A stretch of 9,108 nt of DNA. Source: Acidimicrobiales bacterium. Lineage in GTDB: Bacteria > Actinomycetota > Acidimicrobiia > Acidimicrobiales > VFJN01. Below the pieces are notes generated by a model. The model saw nothing but the letters and a program-made list of their open reading frames with translations, did not search any database and was not told the DNA's origin. The translations under genes and the position numbers were made by a program. The stretch covers positions 1-9,108 of the forward strand of contig JAFGPU010000528.1 in NCBI GenBank assembly GCA_016936035.1. The letters run 5' to 3'. Positions 1 through 6,717 of this stretch are shown piece after piece (within the stretch, counting starts at the first letter, position 1; every line of letters starts with the position of its first letter).

Positions 1-456
<456 letters not shown>

Positions 457-492
457 CCGACGTCCCGCGTCCTGACGGACCGCCCCGAAACG

Positions 493-527
493 ACGTCTGG
501 CCTGGGCAACGTGCCCAGATCAGACGT
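493..527. terminator. Hairpin between convergent katG and SnoaL-like gene, candidate bidirectional terminator
   Basis: Arms at 493-508 (ACGTCTGGCCTGGGCA) and 512-527 (TGCCCAGATCAGACGT) pair over 16 positions, with one G-T wobble (500/520) and one mismatch (501/519), around a 3-nt loop. It lies 37 nt after the katG stop and 19 nt after the stop of the opposing gene, which is where a shared terminator would sit. No T-tract follows on either strand, so it is not a textbook intrinsic terminator; many high-GC actinobacterial terminators also lack one. Confidence 0.6.
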
Positions 528-545
528 GAGGTTGGGGAAGCCCGG

Positions 546-1058
546 TCAGCCGAACGGGGGCGGGCGTTCCGACGGACCTGTTGCAGCGGCGTCGCGGATG
601 ATGGCAGCGAAGCGGCCTCCAGTCATGTACGTGGTGTGCTCGACGCGGCTCGCGAACCTCCATCGGTCACCGTCCCGGGCGTAGGTGTCCTCGTAGACAG
701 CGCCCACATCGACGATCTCGGCCGCGCCCTCCCAGTGGACGCCGTTGCGATTGAACACGTGGACGCGTCCGTTCGCCGTGTCCGGGCCCGTGAACCTGAT
801 CTCGTGGGTCGAGGTCGAGTGCAGGCAGAACTCGAAGACGGACAGCGCGTCGGGCATCCAGGCGGCGAAATCGGCGGGGCTGCCGGCAATGCCCCCCGCT
901 GACGTGTAATCGATGTGGGCATCGGGGAGGAACAGCGCCTGCCAGCGCGGCCAGTCCCGGTCGTCGACGGCGTAGGCATACGAGGTGACGAGATCCTCGA
1001 TCGCCAAGACGTCTGCCACCCGGTCGGCGTCGTGAACAGCGCCGTCTTGATCAGCCAC
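546..1058 (-). CDS. SnoaL-like / NTF2-fold protein (SnoaL_4 type)
   Basis: A 170-residue protein with the cone-shaped NTF2/SnoaL fold, used by polyketide cyclases, scytalone-dehydratase-like enzymes and ring-hydroxylating dioxygenase small subunits. The N-terminal segment IEDLVTSYAYAVDDRDWPRWQALF is the typical first helix pair (Tyr/Asp pocket side, residues about 20-43). It is followed by PDAHIDYTS, a central HSTSTHEI strand, and a C-terminal sheet ending RWRFASRVEHTTYM. The start is GTG at 1056-1058 and overlaps the TGA of the upstream kinase gene by 8 nt, so the two are probably translationally coupled. A weak GAGG lies about 12 nt upstream. Substrate and reaction are unknown; the family often converts or binds small hydrophobic molecules. 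The fold call is firm, the function is not. Confidence 0.85.
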   Translation of the reverse strand: MADQDGAVHDADRVADVLAIEDLVTSYAYAVDDRDWPRWQALFLPDAHIDYTSAGGIAGSPADFAAWMPDALSVFEFCLHSTSTHEIRFTGPDTANGRVHVFNRNGVHWEGAAEIVDVGAVYEDTYARDGDRWRFASRVEHTTYMTGGRFAAIIRDAAATGPSERPPPFG

Positions 1059-2169
1059 GGGAACCGAGGTCCTCGATGGCGGCGAACGTCTCCAGGTCCT
1101 CGACCGCGGCCACCGTGCGCGAGATGTTCGCGGCCGTGATCCGTCGGCCGTAGTTCTCCGGCGGGCAGATCAGCCACCCGATGACGAGACCCCACAGCGC
1201 CGCCGCCCGGTACTGCTCGAACGCCTCGGCTTCCGAGGGCACCCCGGTGACCCCGGCCTCGGCCAGCCGATCGAGGTACCCGCCGAGGAGGTCACGTTGC
1301 TGGATCCGTCGGGTCTCGGGGTCGAGCGATGTGACGAGCAGGTAGGTCACGTCATGGACCCAGCGTCCGCGCATCATCAGCTGCCAGTCCAACAGTCCGC
1401 CGCCTGCTCCGGGGAGCAGGTAGGTGTTGCCGATGTGCGGATCGCCGTGCAGCAACGTGGTCGGCGCCTCACCGTGCCGCGCTTGCACCCTCCACAACAG
1501 GTCCCACATATCTGCCACGCTTCGACCGAGCGGCGCGATGATCTCCTGCTTGAACGGGTGCCGGCCGACCTGGTCCTCGATGAGTTCGAGACCGATCTGG
1601 TCGAAGACCTCGAACATGCCGCCGCTCGTCGGTGTCGCCAGCCACGCGAGGTCGCCGGCGAAACGGGGGCTGTCCCAGAACTGGGCGTGCAGGGTGGCGA
1701 GGTGACCGAGGATCGACCGCACCTCGTCGACGCCGACCGGATCGAGCGCCGACGGGAACCGGGCGTTGCGGGCTTCGAGGTCTTCGAGCAGCAGCCCGAA
1801 CCGCCCCGTGGCCGGGTCGAAGCTGCTGGCGAACGCCGCCGGGGTCTCGATGTCGAGGTCGCTGCGGAGCTCGCGGTAGAAGCGCACCTCGTTCTCGTAC
1901 ATCGCCGCGGGTGCGTGGGGCGAGGCCAGCATGGTCTTCAGCATCAACCGCCTGGGCAGGCCTGCGCTGGTCCCGGGGGCGTAGGACAGGTCGAGCACGA
2001 CCCGATCGGCCGTGGAGGCGATGCCATCACCGCAACGCTTCGCCGCGACGATGTCGACGCGCTCGACCGCGACGCCTGGGCGCCACTCGGACAGCGCAGC
2101 GCCGAGGACCGCCGGGGTCAGATCATGCAGGTCAGAGGGGAAGACGGTGCCTGGAGCGGGCGTGGTCAT
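1051..2169 (-). CDS. Aminoglycoside-phosphotransferase-fold small-molecule kinase (CHK/ecdysteroid-kinase-like)
   Basis: A 372-residue kinase-fold protein that should transfer phosphate from ATP to a hydroxyl of a small molecule. The expected catalytic elements are all present: the ATP-anchoring Lys in RRLMLKTM (K78), a Glu in YENEVRFY (about 94), the catalytic loop HGDPHIGN (H241-N248, catalytic D243), and the metal-binding DWQ (D261) in GLLDWQLMMRGRWVHDVTYLL. The wording of the last two motifs is that of the broad phosphotransferase family common in mycobacteria and other actinobacteria, not that of proven antibiotic-resistance enzymes, so aminoglycosides are an unlikely substrate. The frame stays open upstream to 2244, but ATG 2169 is preferred because GGAGG lies 9 nt before it. 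TetR ends 64 nt upstream and the SnoaL gene overlaps the stop. Substrate unknown. Confidence 0.88.
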   Translation of the reverse strand: MTTPAPGTVFPSDLHDLTPAVLGAALSEWRPGVAVERVDIVAAKRCGDGIASTADRVVLDLSYAPGTSAGLPRRLMLKTMLASPHAPAAMYENEVRFYRELRSDLDIETPAAFASSFDPATGRFGLLLEDLEARNARFPSALDPVGVDEVRSILGHLATLHAQFWDSPRFAGDLAWLATPTSGGMFEVFDQIGLELIEDQVGRHPFKQEIIAPLGRSVADMWDLLWRVQARHGEAPTTLLHGDPHIGNTYLLPGAGGGLLDWQLMMRGRWVHDVTYLLVTSLDPETRRIQQRDLLGGYLDRLAEAGVTGVPSEAEAFEQYRAAALWGLVIGWLICPPENYGRRITAANISRTVAAVEDLETFAAIEDLGSRG

Positions 2170-2178
2170 GAGCTGGCA

Positions 2179-2183
2179 CCTCC
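2179..2183 (-). promoter_or_regulatory. Ribosome binding site of the kinase gene
   Basis: The minus strand reads GGAGG here, 9 nt before the ATG at 2169. It decides the start of the kinase gene against the longer open frame that would begin at 2244 and overlap tetR. Confidence 0.75.
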
Positions 2184-2233
2184 ACTCGAGTTCGGTGCGC
2201 CGGGCTCGTGACGGTCGACGGTCCCGCCGGCGA

Positions 2234-2836
2234 TCATCGGGCACCGGCCAGGACCAGTGCTGCGGCCTCGGTCAGCCGGTCGGGGAGGTCACGGTAGGAG
2301 AGGTGGCCCATGCCGGCCTGGACGAGCCCGCCGGTGACGGTGAGCTCGATCGACCGCAGCACGGCCGAGTCGGTGTCGTCGCCGAGGGCGAGCCGCAGGC
2401 GGCGGCGCATCTCGACGCCGATGCGGTCCCTGAGGAGCTTGACGTCCGGGTCGGGCGCGAGCATCGCGATCGAGCACGCAGCCGCGAGCTCGGGCTCGTC
2501 GGCGACCAGCAGAGCGACGTCCGACAGCGTGGCGCTGACGCGTGCTGTGGCGGAGTGCCGGCGGTCGATGGGCGTCTCGGGCTGCGCCTCCAGGCGTCGC
2601 CAGAACACCTCGGTGACGAGGTGCTCCTTCGAGGTGAAGTACGTGTAGGCGGTCGCTGCGGCCACCCCGGCGCGCTTGGCGACGCCCCGCACGGTGAGCC
2701 CGTCGTAGCCGACGGCCCGCACCTCGTCGACCGCCGCGGCGGTGAGGCGAAGCACGGTCCGGGCTTGCCGGACCGACAGCGTGCGGCGCGTCGGCTCGGT
2801 CACCAGCTGCGCTGGGCCAGACGCCTGACTGGACAT
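2234..2836 (-). CDS. TetR/AcrR-family transcriptional regulator
   Basis: A 200-residue repressor-type protein. The N-terminal DNA-binding domain is clear: helix 1 at about 22-45 (RQARTVLRLTAAAVDEVRAVG), then the helix-turn-helix TVRGVAKRAGVAAATAYTYF (48-67) and SKEHLVTEVFW. The rest is a helical ligand/dimer domain of normal length with no recognisable ligand signature. ATG 2836 is chosen because the motif lies at the usual distance from it; the frame is open to 3076, but that part lies over the end of the acetyltransferase gene. No Shine-Dalgarno sequence precedes the ATG. An inverted repeat covers the start codon, suggesting autoregulation. The kinase and SnoaL genes follow on the same strand and are the likeliest targets. 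The inducer is unknown. Confidence 0.93.
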   Translation of the reverse strand: MSSQASGPAQLVTEPTRRTLSVRQARTVLRLTAAAVDEVRAVGYDGLTVRGVAKRAGVAAATAYTYFTSKEHLVTEVFWRRLEAQPETPIDRRHSATARVSATLSDVALLVADEPELAAACSIAMLAPDPDVKLLRDRIGVEMRRRLRLALGDDTDSAVLRSIELTVTGGLVQAGMGHLSYRDLPDRLTEAAALVLAGAR

Positions 2837-2844
2837 GTGTCCAG
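2829..2844. promoter_or_regulatory. Inverted repeat over the tetR start codon, candidate TetR operator
   Basis: CTGGACA at 2829-2835, two spacer bases (TG), then TGTCCAG at 2838-2844: perfect 7-bp arms. The size, spacing and the TGGACA/TGTCCA form are typical of TetR-family half-sites. The site includes the first base of the tetR ATG (2836) and abuts a possible -10 element, TAGCTT, on the minus strand (2845-2850), which contains the TAG stop of the acetyltransferase gene. Binding there would block both RNA polymerase and a leaderless start. The symmetry is seen; the role is inferred. Confidence 0.65.
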
Positions 2845-2847
2845 AAG

Positions 2848-3636
2848 CTAACGACCCGTCGGATGGCGCGCAAGGAGCCGGGGTGCGGCGAAGTAGCTGT
2901 AGTCGTACGCGGTCGTGAAGCCGGCCCGGTCGTACACCTTGCGTGCCCCGACGTTGTCGGCCATGACCGCCAGATACATCCGGTCGGCACCGAGCGCCGG
3001 CGCCTGCAGGGCGAGCGCGTGTAGAACCGTCGATGCGACCCCACGACGACGATGGGGCGGCGGTGTGGCCATGCACTGCACCCCGGCCCAGCCGTCCTCG
3101 ACGACGACCTGGCCGACACCGACCACCTCGCTGCGGTCGAGAACCGCGACGAACGCGGCCGGGAGGTCTGGGCGGAGGAGCACGTCACGACAGACCGCGG
3201 CGTCGTCCAGGCCGCGTCCGCGAATGGACTCGACCGACCAATAGGTGTCGAACCACGCACCGGTCGGATGGGCGTCGACGCGATGCGCGAGGTGAGCGGC
3301 CGATGGAGCGCGGCGGGCCACGTCGCCGGGGTCGGCGAGCTGCACGAGCGTCCGACCCGATTCCCGGTAGCCACGATCCCGCAGAGTCCCGGCGAGAGCT
3401 CCGGGAGCGGACGCGCAGGAGACCTGGAACCGCGGTCGGGCGTGGCGCTCGCGGTAGAAGCGCTCGGCCCGGTCGATCAACCCGTCGATGGGACCAGCGT
3501 CGCCGACGGCCAGCACGGAGTTGGCTCGACGGGTGACGCCGCCCGCCCACCGGTACCGCCACGACCCGACGCGCTCGACGACCTGTGGTGGCCAGGCGTT
3601 CGCCATCACCACGTCCACCTTCGACCCACTGGTCAT
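2848..3636 (-). CDS. GNAT-family N-acetyltransferase (Rv0428c C-terminal-like)
   Basis: A 262-residue acetyl-CoA-dependent acetyltransferase. The N-terminal half begins AWPPQVVERVGSWRYRWAGG then TRRANSVLAVGD, a segment I recognise from Rv0428c-like actinobacterial GNAT proteins. The C-terminal half has the core GNAT elements: VGVGQVVVEDGWAGVQCMATPP (strands beta4-beta5), the acetyl-CoA pyrophosphate loop HRRRGVAS (about 193-200), and ADNVGARKVYDRAGF (about 224-238). Two starts compete. ATG 3636 has TACCGT at exactly -12 to -7 and matches the helix that precedes AWP in relatives. ATG 3606 has AAGGTGG 8 nt upstream and would give 252 residues. The gene ends 11 nt before tetR. The substrate cannot be inferred; the longer upstream open frame to 3876 is discarded because it overlaps the divergent gene. 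Confidence 0.88.
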   Translation of the reverse strand: MTSGSKVDVVMANAWPPQVVERVGSWRYRWAGGVTRRANSVLAVGDAGPIDGLIDRAERFYRERHARPRFQVSCASAPGALAGTLRDRGYRESGRTLVQLADPGDVARRAPSAAHLAHRVDAHPTGAWFDTYWSVESIRGRGLDDAAVCRDVLLRPDLPAAFVAVLDRSEVVGVGQVVVEDGWAGVQCMATPPPHRRRGVASTVLHALALQAPALGADRMYLAVMADNVGARKVYDRAGFTTAYDYSYFAAPRLLARHPTGR

Positions 3637-3642
3637 CCACCA

Positions 3643-3648
3643 ACGGTA
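3643..3648 (-). promoter_or_regulatory. Candidate -10 box of the GNAT gene
   Basis: TACCGT on the minus strand fits TANNNT and lies at -12 to -7 of the ATG at 3636. That is the spacing expected for a leaderless transcript starting on the ATG; alternatively it would give a 30-nt leader to ATG 3606. No convincing -35 box is seen. Confidence 0.45.
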
Positions 3649-3705
3649 CGCGGCCACCGACGCCCGGCGTCGCGCCGTAGGCAGGCGTCGGCGGTGAGCA
3701 GTCGG

Positions 3706-3711
3706 CATACT
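3706..3711 (+). promoter_or_regulatory. Candidate -10 box of the MDMPI-fusion gene
   Basis: CATACT (4 of 6 matches to TATAAT, with A at position 2 and T at position 6) lies at -12 to -7 of the GTG at 3718, which suggests leaderless transcription. No Shine-Dalgarno sequence precedes that GTG. Confidence 0.45.
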
Positions 3712-3717
3712 CCGGTC

Positions 3718-4938
3718 GTGGGGTCGACGCACAGATGGACGACACGCGCTGACCTCACCTCGGCGGCGGCCCGGTTCCTCGCCGGGATGCCGGGCTGGCA
3801 GCCGCCGGCGGCCTACGCCGTCGGGGGGCTCACCGGCGACGGTGTCGCGTTCCCCGTCGTGAACGTCGGCGCGCATGGCCTGCCCGGGCTGGTCATGTCC
3901 AGCGTGTGCGGATACCGCTCAGGCAATGCCACGCATCCGCTCACCCGCGACCAGCTCCGCCGGGCGATCGAGCTGCTTGCCCCGGCCGAGGCGTGTGCCG
4001 ACTACGAGCACCCCAACCTGGCGGCATGGCGCGCCCTCGACATCGACGAGGCCGAGGCGATGGCGGTGTTCCTCGCCGACGACAACGATGCCGTCGACGA
4101 ACCGCAACGTCGGCTCGCCGAGCTCACCCGGATCCGACCTCTCCCCACCGACCTCGCCGGGACGAGTGCCCGGGAGGCGCTCGAGCTCCTCGATCGCGCC
4201 ACGGCGCGGCTCACGGCCGCGGTCCGGGATCACGCCGACGTCCTCGAGGAGCCGTCGTCGTTGCCGGGGTGGTGCCGGGTGACGGTTCTCGCCCATCTGC
4301 GCTATGTCGCCGAGGCGATGCACCGCATGACCGACGCGCACCTGTCGGGTCGTGCGGAGGACATGTACCCAGGCGGCAGGGACAAGGTGCGCCCTGGAAC
4401 GCTCCGGCTCCGACCGGGCGAGACCGTGGGTGAGCTCGTCGATTCGTTGGAGTCGACCGCCCTCGATCTGAGCGCACGCTGGCGTGGCCTGTCCGCGTCG
4501 GACTGGGACCGGCGTGTCGTCGACGGCGAGTTCGGCGAGTTCGCCCTGAGCCGCTTCCTCGCTCTCCGGCTCACCGAGGTCGAGGTGCACGGGGCCGATC
4601 TCGGGCTGGCCGGCCTCGACCGGTGGAGCGACGAGTTCGTCGACACGATGCTCCCGCTGCGCCTGGCCTGGCTCGGCCTGCTGCGCCGACGGCCGGATGC
4701 CGATCGGGGCCTCAACGGTTCATGGGTGCTCACCGACGGGGACACGAGCTGGTTGGTGCAGGCCGACGGCAACGACATCATCGTGGGCGAGGTCTCGCAG
4801 CAGCGGTCCTCCGACTGCCGCCTCACTGGCACCCGAGCGGCGCTGCTCGCCCTGCTGCTCGGCCGACCGGCCACCATCGAGACGGTCGGGCTCCCGGAGC
4901 TGTGCCACGGCTTCAAGGCAGCGTTCCCCGGCCCGTGA
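3718..4938 (+). CDS. Two-part protein: unrecognised N-terminal domain fused to a mycothiol-dependent maleylpyruvate isomerase-like (DinB-fold) domain
   Basis: A 406-residue protein. Residues about 15-145 form a domain I cannot name, with conserved-looking stretches FLAGMPGWQPP, FPVVNVGAHGLPGLVMSSVCG and GNATHPLTRDQLRRAIELL. Residues about 150-310 are an MDMPI/DinB four-helix bundle: LPGWCRVTVLAHLRYVAEAM supplies the first metal His (H193), and LTEVEVHGADLG supplies E287 and H291. This is the His...Glu-x3-His triad of Corynebacterium maleylpyruvate isomerase with similar spacing. The C-terminal part (about 340-406: SWLVQADGNDIIV, CRLTGTRAALLALLLGR) is the SCP2-like tail seen in that family. 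Such proteins often use mycothiol as cofactor, but the actual reaction here is unknown. GTG 3718 is chosen over GTG 3694 for its exactly spaced -10 box. It is divergent from the GNAT gene. Confidence 0.82.
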   Translation: MGSTHRWTTRADLTSAAARFLAGMPGWQPPAAYAVGGLTGDGVAFPVVNVGAHGLPGLVMSSVCGYRSGNATHPLTRDQLRRAIELLAPAEACADYEHPNLAAWRALDIDEAEAMAVFLADDNDAVDEPQRRLAELTRIRPLPTDLAGTSAREALELLDRATARLTAAVRDHADVLEEPSSLPGWCRVTVLAHLRYVAEAMHRMTDAHLSGRAEDMYPGGRDKVRPGTLRLRPGETVGELVDSLESTALDLSARWRGLSASDWDRRVVDGEFGEFALSRFLALRLTEVEVHGADLGLAGLDRWSDEFVDTMLPLRLAWLGLLRRRPDADRGLNGSWVLTDGDTSWLVQADGNDIIVGEVSQQRSSDCRLTGTRAALLALLLGRPATIETVGLPELCHGFKAAFPGP

Positions 4939-5106
4939 GTGGTACATGGGGGCCAACCGAGGTGCTGGTGGCGATGGCGACCACGTCGCGTCGCGCGCGC
5001 CTACGCCCAGGCGGCCACCCGCGTTGCTGGCGGCCATGTCCTGCGGGCGGTGCTCGACGACGCCGGCACACGAGGGCACGCCCAGCCGGATCGTGCGGAG
5101 GGTGGC
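4939..5106. other. Intergenic gap between convergent genes, nothing recognised
   Basis: These 168 nt separate the fusion gene from the opposing membrane-protein gene. I see no coding pattern with family similarity, no RNA gene and no strong terminator. The only hairpin is weak (GCACG 5076-5080 with CGTGC 5092-5096, 11-nt loop). Confidence 0.5.
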
Positions 5107-5931
5107 TCAGAAGTCCGAGGGCCAGGTGTTGCTGTAGTCCGCGCTGTTGAACACGCAGATGAGATCTGGTGTGACCGAGAACGAGGCCGTGGTGCCTCGG
5201 CCGTCGTTGAGCGTGTAGGTGCCGGGGGCTGTGAGGGTTCGACTGTCCGACGCTGTGACTCCGTCGCTCCAGGTGGTGCTGATCGAGACCCGGCAGCCGG
5301 TGGCTGCGTTGGCGCAGTTCCAGCTCGGTCCGCTGATCAGCTTCGCCTCCTCGGGAGGTCCAGGAACGGTCCCCAAGCTCTGGCTCTCGCCCCACGGACC
5401 GAGCCCGCAGACCGGCACGGTGTGGCTCGGTTCGGTGATCGGGGTCATCACCCCGTCGTCCGTCGCCGGCTCACCCGCGGGCTCGTGGTTCGGTTCGGCG
5501 ACCGGCGGGGGAGCAGGTTCCGTCGGCGGTGGCGTGGTCGTCGTGGTCGTGCTGGTCGACGTCGTGGTGGAGGTGGTCGTCGTTTCCGTCGTCGTCGTGG
5601 TCGTCGAGGCCGACGTCGACCTGGTGGTGTCGCCTGGTGGCGAGGAGCGGTCGTCGCCCGAGCCGGATCCGGCCGCAACCCCGCCGGCCACGATCACGAT
5701 CGCGACGACGGTCGCTGCCCCGAGCCCGAGCACCACCCGGCGACGACGCCACCAGAACCCCTGCACGGCGGCCGTCTCGGCCGCAGGACCGCTGTCCGGG
5801 GCAGCGGGGGCGCCACTCGGCCCCGGGCTGTCATCGGCCTGACCTTGCTCTGCCGCGACGTCTTCGACCTCGCCCTGGCCTTCGCCCTCGGAACTCGTCG
5901 TGCCGTCCGCCGGCTCCCCCGGATCGCCCAT
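5107..5931 (-). CDS. Single-pass membrane protein with Thr-rich stalk and four-cysteine extracytoplasmic domain
   Basis: A 274-residue protein of unknown function. Residues 1-57 are acidic, Gly/Pro/Ala-rich and probably disordered. WRRRR (61-65) precedes one hydrophobic segment (66-88), so by the positive-inside rule the N-terminus is cytoplasmic and the rest lies outside. A Thr/Ser run (101-133, almost pure Thr in places) and a Pro-rich part (134-160) form a stalk typical of glycosylated or wall-spanning linkers. The C-terminal domain (171-274) has four cysteines (175, 206, 213, 259), enough for two disulfides, and beta-rich sequence such as VSISTTWSDGVTASDSRTLTAPGTYTL. ATG 5931 has no Shine-Dalgarno sequence. 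A TAGCGT lies 9 nt upstream (5941-5946, minus strand), so it may be nearly leaderless. A sensor, wall-anchored binding protein or adhesin are all possible; nothing decides between them. Confidence 0.78.
   Translation of the reverse strand: MGDPGEPADGTTSSEGEGQGEVEDVAAEQGQADDSPGPSGAPAAPDSGPAAETAAVQGFWWRRRRVVLGLGAATVVAIVIVAGGVAAGSGSGDDRSSPPGDTTRSTSASTTTTTTETTTTSTTTSTSTTTTTTPPPTEPAPPPVAEPNHEPAGEPATDDGVMTPITEPSHTVPVCGLGPWGESQSLGTVPGPPEEAKLISGPSWNCANAATGCRVSISTTWSDGVTASDSRTLTAPGTYTLNDGRGTTASFSVTPDLICVFNSADYSNTWPSDF
5530..5632 (-). repeat. Low-complexity tract coding the Thr/Ser stalk
   Basis: The plus strand is a long irregular run of GTCGTCGTGG-type triplets. Read on the minus strand it gives ACC/ACG/ACA Thr codons with occasional Ser and Glu. 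It is a codon-level repeat inside the membrane-protein gene, likely to vary in length between strains. It has no spacers or regular unit length, so it is not a CRISPR or satellite array. Confidence 0.6.
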
Positions 5932-5996
5932 AGGGCGGGCACGCTAGCCGGGCGCCCGACACCCCCGGCTGACCAACCCGGAGGCTGCAGGTCACC

Positions 5997-6021
5997 GTCG
6001 AGCGCGAAGATCGCGCTCGAC
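5997..6021. promoter_or_regulatory. Perfect 11-bp inverted repeat in a divergent promoter region, candidate operator
   Basis: Arms GTCGAGCGCGA (5997-6007) and TCGCGCTCGAC (6011-6021) are perfect complements around AGA. The repeat lies in the 132-nt gap between the start of the membrane-protein gene (5931, minus) and the conserved hypothetical (6064, plus). It sits just upstream of where a -35 box for the latter would fall. Because both genes point away from it, a terminator role is unlikely and a protein-binding site is more plausible. No regulator gene lies next to it. Confidence 0.55.
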
Positions 6022-6051
6022 CCCGCCGCCCGCGCTCGCGGTGCCGACGGC

Positions 6052-6057
6052 AACACT
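6052..6057 (+). promoter_or_regulatory. Candidate -10 box of the conserved hypothetical gene
   Basis: AACACT at -12 to -7 of the GTG at 6064, keeping A at position 2 and T at position 6. It has the same placement as the boxes before the starts at 3636 and 3718. No Shine-Dalgarno sequence is present. Confidence 0.4.
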
Positions 6058-6063
6058 GGGACC

Positions 6064-6537
6064 GTGTTCGAGTTCGCGTACAGGCTCACGGGTCCCGGCT
6101 GGTCGGAGGCGCGCATCGCGGACGAGCACGGCGACGCCATCGTGACCGCCTCGTATCTCTCGGATGCCCTCCGATGCCTCGTCGAGGCAGTCGCCGTCGT
6201 GGTCGAGGGTGTGCCGGAGGCCCGTTGCTCGTGGGACGAGGAGCCCGGTGAGTACCGGTGGATCCTCCGCCGAGCCGGCGACCACCTGCAGATCGAGATC
6301 CGTGCTTACGACGACCTCTGGGGCGACCAGCCAGATGAGCAGGGGCGGCTGGTGTTCAGCACGCGCCAGGACCCGCTACGGGTGGCGCGGGCGATCCTCT
6401 CGGCGGTGCAGGAACTGCTCGATGATCTCGGCGCAGCGGACTATGAGCGCCGGTGGGTCGAGCATCCGTTCCCGAGCGACGCGCTCGGCCGCCTGCGACG
6501 CGCCGTCCGCTCGACGCGCGCAGCAGACGGCAGCTGA
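6064..6537 (+). CDS. Conserved hypothetical protein, about 157 residues
   Basis: An unnamed actinobacterial-type protein. It opens with FEFAYRLTGPGWSEARIAD, then TASYLSDALRCLVEAV, CSWDEEPGEYRWILRRAGD, IRAYDDLW and, near the end, RWVEHPFPSDALGRLRR. The alternating strand/helix layout and many Trp and acidic residues suggest a small soluble alpha/beta protein. I recall similar hypothetical proteins with the ASYLSDAL, EEPGEYRW and WVEHPFP motifs, but no function. The frame is open far upstream (to 4939), but that part is antisense to the membrane-protein gene; GTG 6064 starts the recognisable sequence and has a well-placed -10-like box. No signal peptide or membrane segment is seen. It converges on ssrA, 54 nt away. 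Confidence 0.75.
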   Translation: MFEFAYRLTGPGWSEARIADEHGDAIVTASYLSDALRCLVEAVAVVVEGVPEARCSWDEEPGEYRWILRRAGDHLQIEIRAYDDLWGDQPDEQGRLVFSTRQDPLRVARAILSAVQELLDDLGAADYERRWVEHPFPSDALGRLRRAVRSTRAADGS

Positions 6538-6550
6538 TGCGGGTCGCCAT

Positions 6551-6567
6551 CTCAGCGCCGTGCTGAG
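6551..6567. terminator. Small hairpin between the hypothetical gene and ssrA
   Basis: CTCAGC (6551-6556) and GCTGAG (6562-6567) form a 6-bp stem around GCCGT, between the stop at 6537 and the tmRNA 3' end at 6592. The position suits termination of either convergent gene, but there is no T-tract, so support is weak. Confidence 0.35.
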
Positions 6568-6717
6568 GGCGGACGGAACGCGGCGTTGAAGTGGAGCTGG
6601 GGGGAATCGAACCCCCGTCCGCCGAGCGGTTGAAGACCGCGCTACGACCATTCCCGCGAGTTGCGGCTTCACGGCTGCCGCGCCGCCGGGTCGGTTGGCC
6701 CTGCGAGAGGGCCGCCG

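Noticed and set aside
1051..2169. Kinase considered as an aminoglycoside-resistance gene
   Set aside because: Only the fold is shared; the motif wording and the regulator/SnoaL context fit the broad actinobacterial phosphotransferase family, and nothing indicates antibiotic substrates or mobility.
1297..2211. Plus-strand open frame of 304 codons opposite the kinase gene
   Set aside because: The minus strand has an intact kinase with all catalytic motifs; this is its antisense shadow.
5076..5096. GCACG/CGTGC hairpin considered as terminator for the convergent pair
   Set aside because: Only 5 bp with an 11-nt loop and no T-run; expected by chance at this GC content.
5530..5632. GTCGTCGTGG-like repetitive DNA considered as a CRISPR or tandem-repeat locus
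   Set aside because: No constant repeat unit or spacers; it simply encodes a Thr/Ser-rich stalk.
4939..6537. A single plus-strand open frame of about 1.6 kb running through the intergenic gap and antisense to the membrane-protein gene
   Set aside because: Its first ~1.1 kb is low-complexity Arg/Gly-rich antisense sequence created by high GC. Only the part from GTG 6064 looks like protein, and it is annotated as such.
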